A stretch of DNA of 64,000 nt from Asterias amurensis (Eukaryota; Echinodermata; Asteroidea; Forcipulatida; Asteriidae). The position numbers and the translations under genes were made by a program. The notes under the pieces are model-generated. The model searched no databases. It saw only the letters and a program-made list of their open reading frames with translations, and was not told where the DNA came from. This document shows positions 57,943 to 64,000 of the stretch, piece by piece. The stretch is taken from contig NC_092649.1 of assembly GCF_032118995.1 (NCBI RefSeq), positions 30,642,927 through 30,706,926 on the forward strand, written 5' to 3'. Each line of letters begins with the position of its first letter. Within the stretch, counting starts at the first letter, position 1.

Positions 57943-59055
57943 CATTATCTGCCTTCAAACACTATTATAAACCATTGAAAAATAGACAGTGCATATTTTC
58001 TGAAGTACAATTATTATTTATTCACTACTTTGAGCACCACAAAATGTTATTTTGTTTTTGTGATGATGATAGTTTGCACTGGTATTGTAATGGAGTCCAG
58101 TAAGTGCATTATTTATCCTTTTGTTCATAACACGCATTGTACTTTGTTTGCGCTCTATTAAAGTCAATTAGCTTAAAGGTCACATTTACAATGTTTATTG
58201 AGCAAAGTGTATAGTTGACTCACTATAAGAATCTTGAATAATGATATGGCCTTAATCAAGTTTAATTCTAACCTAAATGTAGTAGTATGAAAATTATAAA
58301 TATATTTGTATATTTATACAATGTTAAAATTTAACTGTTTTTGTAGTTTCCCCGGGGTAAAGAATACATAAATAAATAAATAAATAAGTAAAGTAAAAAA
58401 CAAACAACATAAGCCATTCCAAAAGCTAGGCCCGTAAATATTTTGTCTGGTCTCTCCTTCATCACATAAAATATTTGTAGAACTTTGTTTTTGTTTTAAC
58501 CCCAAAAATTAGTGACAAAAATAAATATAATCACAAATAATTAGACTGAAAATTACATTGGCAACAAAACTTTTCAGAAAATGTTTGAACACAGTTTGAA
58601 ATATATTTTGGACCATGTGAGGGTAAAAAGGGTGTTTTTTCATCCTTGTTTTTTTTCATTACTTTATTTTAATCAATTCAAGAAAAGAGCCTAAAAGTAA
58701 TTTAGAAAAAACTTTGGTTTCATCATTTGCAAAAGTTAGTCCATTTAAAGCGCCCCCATGTAATGAACAATACAGGCAGCTAGTAATTTAGTCTTTCTCT
58801 TTTTAACAAACTTCTTTGAATCTTTCATAATCATATGATTTTTTTTTCTTCACTTTTATGGCTGTGATTTTCCATGATAATGAATGATTCCCGGTGTACC
58901 AATTTTATGAAAACTCTGATGTTGTGTTGGATTTGGATGTATTAAAAAACTATAGCAATAGTGCATTCTTCTTTCGGATGGTGCTTGCAAAATTTACACA
59001 AAAGTGGTGTGTGCAAATTTGGGAATCCTTTTAGAGTAAGCCTCAACATTGCATT

Positions 59056-59304
59056 TAAAGGCACTAGACACTATCGGTAATTTCTTAAAATTAGTATTAG
59101 CATAAAACCTAACTTGGTATCGAGTAATGGAGAGCTGTTGACAGTATAACACATTGTGAGAAACAACTCCATAAAAAGTAGTTTTTGAGAAAAAAGTAAT
59201 TTCTCACTAAAATAATTATTTGAATTTGATTTTGAGACGTCAGAATTATATTTTAAGTGCGAAGATTGGTCTTTGACAATTACCAATGGTGTCCACTGTC
59301 TTTA
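59056..59304. repeat. Inverted-repeat element 'ggcagtggacactattgg', copy 6
   Basis: Starts 'aaaggcactagacactatcg' and ends 'ggtgtccactgtctttaag'. It is internally shortened compared with copy 2. Confidence 0.8.
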
Positions 59305-59581
59305 AGTCACTTTGAAAAGGTTAACCTGTGGTTGAGAATTATCTCGCTCGATTTGACGAAGATTGTAGGTTGTAGATCATTGGAAGTCTCAACAAGCTCA
59401 GGGTTGAGAATCATCTAGCTCCGATGACACAGTCCTTTTGTCAGCTGTTCCATGCATGCTACTTTGAAAACTTGAGAATCCTCCACCTAGACATGACACA
59501 TTCCTTCCTCAGCTGGTTGTGACAGTCCAAGACAGTTAGTTTCAAAATCTGTGGAAGATTTACGTTATTTTATTAATTAAA

Positions 59582-59970
59582 TGGAGTGGACACTATTGGT
59601 AATTACTCAAAATGATTGTTAGCATAAAAACTTACTTGGTAACAAGCAATGGAGAGCTGTTGATAGTATAAAACATGGTGAGGACTGAGAAACGGCCGCC
59701 TTTTGAAGAAACATTGTTTTCCAGAAAAAAAGTAATTTTCCAGGAATTTGATTTCAAGACCTCAGAATTAAAATTTGTAGGTCTCAAAATCAAGCTTCTG
59801 AAAGCACGCAACTTCATGTGAAAAGGTTGTTTTTTCTTTCATTATCTCCCAACCTTAACGACCAATTTATTTTAAACTTTCACAGGTTTGTTATTTTGTG
59901 CATATGTTGAGATACACCCAGTGAGAAGACTGGTCTTTGACAATTACCAAAGATGTCCAGTGTCGTTAAG
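59582..59970. repeat. Inverted-repeat element 'ggcagtggacactattgg', copy 7
   Basis: Full-length body from 'gagtggacactattggtaat' to 'caattaccaaagatgtccag', including 'aatttgtaggtctcaaaatc'. Confidence 0.8.
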
Positions 59971-60284
59971 AGTATTAGTTGCCCTTTTAGTTATGTCTAA
60001 ATAATGTCATTTGGGGAAGCAGTTTTCACTCCCGACTCTACTCAATTATTCCAGTTCTTCGCTTCAATTACCTACAATGCCAAGGCGCCTTTTTTTTCTC
60101 CTAAAAAACTTGACCATCAATGTGACGAGATATCCACAGGTTTGTTGTATGAAGTGTTTGATCAAACCAGAAAATATATCTGACTGATTTTGTACCAGAA
60201 AACGATGATGCCAAACTTTTACAAATACCCTGGTCAAAGTTTTTCTCCAAAACCCAAGTTTTACAAATATAAATTCACACTTAC

Positions 60285-60427
60285 TGCACAGTCCGCCTTT
60301 GTTGACTTTCTACACCTGCATCCTCCAGATCTACCAAAGCAGCTCCAAACAGCTCCAAAGTAGTCACCACTGCACACTAGAATGTAGACTTAAGTCAAGG
60401 CGCTCGCCGCAACCCGGTTGGTTTACA
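60285..60427 (-). other. Exon-like module 1 of 4 (minus strand)
   Basis: Bounded by 'cctttcag' before it and a consensus gtaagtg after it; 143 nt. The core 'attctagtgtgcagtggtga' and 'ggtagatctggaggatgcag' is shared with modules at 61282-61417 and, more loosely, at 62160-62259 and 62877-63019. No ATG-led open frame crosses it, so it would be untranslated. Confidence 0.4.
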
Positions 60428-61281
60428 CTGAAAGGAAGTAGATATTATAAAGTGAAGTACAAACTTCGCTCTTCACATCGATTGAGCTGATTGTTTTATC
60501 AGGATTCAAGATTTCATTTTGATTGCATAAATGCACTATACATTTAGTACTCTTCCTGAGATGTGCAAGTTTGTTGGTTGGGAATTGTGTTTAATTGGGA
60601 ACTTTTACTTCCTGCTGTTGGGATGGTGGTAGAACATCACTTGACTGTTGGCTTTGAAAGTGACAATGTAATTGCCTAACAGGAAAAACAAATTCAAAAA
60701 ATGAATAATTTAAAACTTAGGGGCCAATTCAGAATAATGTTTTAAAATGTCTGTCTACTTTCAAAAGTATGGGTGGTTATAAAATCAATAACTGAAAAAC
60801 AAAATTCATTCTAAAATAAAATATCTTAAAAATATTTTGTTAAAAAATGCCCAGCTGCCCCTTCAAGGTTGTCTGTCATGACTGTGCAGGAAACAAGTAA
60901 ACTTGCCCCCACAGCATAGTTACCTACTTTTAAGTTGCCCCTACAAAGTTGTCCCCTAAAGCGAAGACGCCCATCACTTACAAACTCACCACCTCTCAAC
61001 TTTGAGAGCGCGATTTTGTATTTGAGGAGGCAAATTCTAATGGGGGTGACTTTGCTGGGGGGGGGGGGGGGGGGGGGGGAGTTGACTGCCATCTGTGAGT
61101 GCGATTCTTTTTGATCGATCAACCTTGTTTCGATAGCCCACCACCAACCTTGTTTCGATAGCCCACCACCAAGGAGAATTGTCTCCACTGTTTCGACTTG
61201 AAAGTTGCATGTTTCAAAATTTTGGGTGGGTGGGTGGGTCAAAACAAAGTTATTAAAATTGATTACTTTAAACGACCTTAC

Positions 61282-61417
61282 CTGCTGTTTAAATTCTTCA
61301 CCTGCATCCTCCAGATCTACCAACGCAGCTCCACCAATGAAGCTCCAAACAGCTGTAGTTGTAGTCACCACTGCACACTAGAATGTAGCCTTTAGTCTGC
61401 ACTCTGGATGGTTCTCA
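61282..61417 (-). other. Exon-like module 2 of 4 (minus strand)
   Basis: 'cctttcag' precedes and gtaaggtc follows; 136 nt. All three frames have stops before the core, so it is not an internal coding exon. The reading frame after the last stop (VVTTTTAVWSFIGGAALVDL...) lacks an ATG. Confidence 0.4.
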
Positions 61418-61844
61418 CTGAAAGGACAAAGATTACATAAAGTTAAAAACAGACTTACTTGAGGGAACCCAAAGTGCCTTCGAGTCCAAGCTTTGTGAAA
61501 TGTGAATCACAATTTGTTTTTCTGTAAGAAAGTTTGAAGTTGGTTAAGTGACCCTTGAACTCACTCTCTTATTCTGTTTTCGCTCTGGAAAGGAGCATGG
61601 CTCATGCCATCCCTCCTAATTTAAATAAAATTATTTGTAGGCTAAAGAGATAAGTTTCTAAGCATTCCGATTGCTTTTAACAAGTAATTTTGTTTGGTTG
61701 AACTAACACTTCTGATTATCAACTTGTGTTACATCAGAAACCCAAGTATAATTATTGATTGCAAAAGCACAAATTAACGAGTTGTGCAAGTTTGTGGGTT
61801 GGCAAGTTGGTTGGTAACTTAATTAATGTGGTGTTTTTTCCCCC

Positions 61845-61990
61845 AGTGTTTTACCTCTGTGGACCTGGTTCGAATCCCACCTCAGACCCAATCAGCTTTG
61901 CATGTGGCTTGGGTTTTCAGTCCCTGCCTGATTGTGTGTGTTTCCCCTATTAATTGGGGTTTTACTCCCATGCTAAAACTGAACATTTTG
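61845..61990. repeat. SINE-like element with tRNA box B
   Basis: 'ggttcgaatccca' near 61868 fits a pol III box B, followed by 'gcatgtggcttgggttttca' and 'cctgattgtgtgtgtttccc', shared with 24690-24860. No complete box A or full tRNA fold was found. Confidence 0.55.
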
Positions 61991-62159
61991 TTCCCATTTC
62001 CTATATTGGCACTAATTGTGCTGTATGGTGGAACTACTTTACACTGCTAGCTATAGTTCTTCATAGGTGAAGAGTTGCTTATAACTTGCCAAAAATTATG
62101 GGGGAAGAAGGACTTCATCTCAAATAAAGGCTATAAAATGTCTAGCTTCAAACCATTCT

Positions 62160-62259
62160 GACTGCTGATGACTTTCTGCACCTGTATTCTCAACTCCACC
62201 AATGCAGCTCCCATTGTAGCCTCCAGTTATAATGGTGCTTACAGAACCCAGGGTTTTCG
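62160..62259 (-). other. Exon-like module 3 of 4, degraded
   Basis: 'atttcag' acceptor kept; core diverged; the position corresponding to the donor reads 'cagcagtcag' with no GT, so it is probably not spliced. Confidence 0.3.
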
Positions 62260-62876
62260 CTGAAATAAGGGAAATTACATACAGTAAGCCCATACCACTC
62301 TGTTAATTTGTGATTATTTGCAAAAAGAGCTGAATGCTACATTGTTTCAAGATACAGTAGGGTACTATCTCAACTTCAAGAGGGAGAAATTAGTATCATT
62401 TTTTGAATGATAATGCTGTTGTGAAATTGTAAATGGAGGAAAAATGTTTGACCATGTGCTCCTTCTTTGAAGGTTGGTTTTGAAATCACTGCCCAAGCTT
62501 GTTATTGAGTCAGCCAAACTCTGGATGTCTTCAAGAACAGGCTAAAATCAACCCCTCCTCACACCGAATGCCAAATTTAATAACTGCTATAGTTACTTGC
62601 TTATACAAATCTGTTGTTATGCCTTGAGTGTCTGCACCTGCTTGTTTTACACCTCAACCAATGTATGAGTTTACACCAGTGGAGGCTTCAGCAGTACAAG
62701 ATAGATGATGTGCTATGTAATGATGATGATTATGAATGATGATAACTGCTAGCTATATATCTAGATGTTCAAATGTGATAACTTGCTTAATTTCCTAACA
62801 TCAAAACAACAAGTTTTTCTCGATGGTAACTGCAACCCTAACCCTAACCTCAACTCAAATTTAAATCATGTTTCAC

Positions 62877-63019
62877 CTAAACCAGGCTGTTGTTGACTCT
62901 CTACACCTGCATCCTCTTGTACCCATCCCAATGCAGCTCCAAACAACTCCAGTTGTAGTCACCACTGCACATAATGTGGCCTTCAGTCAAGGCACTCGCA
63001 GATCTCTGGATGATTAAAG
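62877..63019 (-). other. Exon-like module 4 of 4 (minus strand)
   Basis: 'taatttcag'-like acceptor context ('ctaatttcag' on the minus strand) and a gtgaaac donor. The core 'tgtgcagtggtgactacaac' is close to module 2. Upstream sequence 'gccttgactgaaggc' matches module 1's 'gccttgacttaagtc'. Confidence 0.35.
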
Positions 63020-63449
63020 CTGAAATTAGACGACTGATAACAAGCTCACACAACCTTTGTGTCGGCCCCGGTTGCAATCATTCTCCATGTGCCTTGCATC
63101 CGTGCGCTCTTACAGAACGAACGCATTGCACACGGAGGGTGACTGCAACAGGGTTGTGATTATTTGCAAGAAGAGCTAGAGTGAATAACATATTAAAAGA
63201 TGGAGGGCATCTTGTACAGAAATGCAAACAATTGTTTGTAAATCAATCACTGCTTGTTCAATGGAAAAGCAAACAATGCATTACTTTGGCAAAATTTTAA
63301 ACGACTGGCTAAATTTTTAAGGATTTGGGATAACAAAGACAAGTTTACTAGAGCAGGATTATACCAACTGGAGCTTTACAAACTGAGCTATGTAGATCTA
63401 TGTTGGTGCTTTGCCTAATATTGGTCCTGGGTGCAATTCAAACAATATT

Positions 63450-63790
63450 TAAAGGCAATGGACACTATCGGTAATTACTCAAGCTATTTATTAGCATAAC
63501 ACCGTTCTTGGTGACGAAGAATGGGGAGAAGTGCCATAGTTTTCAAGAAAGAAGTAAATTTCCACGAATTTGATTTCGAGACTTCAGGTTTAGAACTTGA
63601 GGTCTCAAAATCAACCATATAAACGCACACAACTGTGGTGACAAGGGTGTTTTTTGCGTCTTTCATTATTATCTCGCAAGTTCGATGACTGATTGAGCTC
63701 AAATTTTCACAGGTTTGTTATTTCATGCATATGTTGAGCTACACCAACTGTGAAGACTAGTCTTTGACAATTATTAATAGTGTCCTCTTC
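63450..63790. repeat. Inverted-repeat element 'ggcagtggacactattgg', copy 8
   Basis: Runs from 'aaaggcaatggacactatcg' to 'caattattaatagtgtcctc', with the hallmark 'ttgaggtctcaaaatcaacc'. Confidence 0.8.
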
Positions 63791-64000
63791 AAAAAATTAA
63801 AAATACTATTTCCTATGTAAATTTAATAATAAAAAGACGTTCAGAAATGTTTATGATTCTTAAAAATGTCTTATTATACTATAGTTGGGTAAAATCTTCC
63901 ATAAGTAGTTTCTTGACCAGAAACTCCTTTCTTACATAACTTTATGCATTACCAAACCTTGTGCGAGACCTTTTTCCCTGCAGGTAGACATCACTTCAGC

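Larger units (their letters stand above)
54723..64000. other. Upstream side of PM20D1: no coding gene recognised
   Basis: The 9.3 kb right of PM20D1 exon 1 has no ORF with a recognisable domain. It holds nested foldback elements (55.2-56.1 kb), G-rich duplications (56.9-57.2 kb), four 'ggcagtggacac' elements, a SINE-like copy and four exon-like modules on the minus strand (60.3-63.0 kb) that might be 5' UTR exons or a non-coding RNA. Confidence 0.55.

Noticed and set aside
60826..61371. 181-aa minus-strand frame
   Set aside because: It reads through an exon-like module, a splice-like donor and a poly-G tract (a proline run); it starts at GTG with no ATG.
62830..62850. Telomere-like 'ccctaaccctaacc'
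   Set aside because: Only two units; an interstitial chance match.

Overview
This is a eukaryotic nuclear window: AT-rich, with genes broken into many short exons by GT-AG introns and dense repeats. The encoded proteins are animal-like. Eight copies of a short inverted-repeat element and the frequent foldback elements make me favour an echinoderm, perhaps a sea star, but that is inference from recall and no database was searched.

Four protein-coding genes can be read. (1) At 767-4211, minus strand, lies the 5' part of the mitochondrial NAD-isocitrate dehydrogenase gamma subunit (IDH3G-like); the rest lies beyond the left edge. (2) At 6996-9477, plus strand, is a complete two-exon rhodopsin-class G protein-coupled receptor of 379 aa. 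(3) At 16088-39994, minus strand, is a complete 10-formyltetrahydrofolate dehydrogenase (ALDH1L2-like). I resolved 23 coding exons whose phases all agree, giving 923 aa, with a mitochondrial presequence on a separate first exon about 6 kb upstream. (4) At 43105-54698, minus strand, is a complete PM20D1-like M20 metallopeptidase of 494 aa in 10 coding exons. A short zinc-finger-like ORF (43633-43923) sits inside the last PM20D1 intron.

The rest is intron and intergenic DNA filled with repeats: minisatellites at 9515-10470, 30642-31041, 32062-32640, 37194-37476, 38141-38505, 42065-43140 and 52135-52664; long foldback elements at 1210-1538, 44815-45665, 46871-47023, 52820-53372 and 55259-55976; a probable solo LTR at 18854-21046; and four exon-like modules at 60.3-63.0 kb. 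No rRNA, tRNA gene, CRISPR array or operon was seen.

The most notable observations concern gene architecture. The 39-bp minisatellite at 42-43 kb appears to have grown out of the last codons and stop of PM20D1, so the 3' UTR may be almost entirely repeat. PM20D1 exon 5 has a tandem, frame-preserving second copy 70 bp away. One ALDH1L gene may supply both mitochondrial and cytosolic enzyme. A 150-bp-armed hairpin sits 15 nt from a 5' splice site in IDH3G.

Three of the genes act in metabolism (TCA cycle, mitochondrial one-carbon/NADPH metabolism, N-acyl amino acids), but the sequence gives no evidence of co-regulation.
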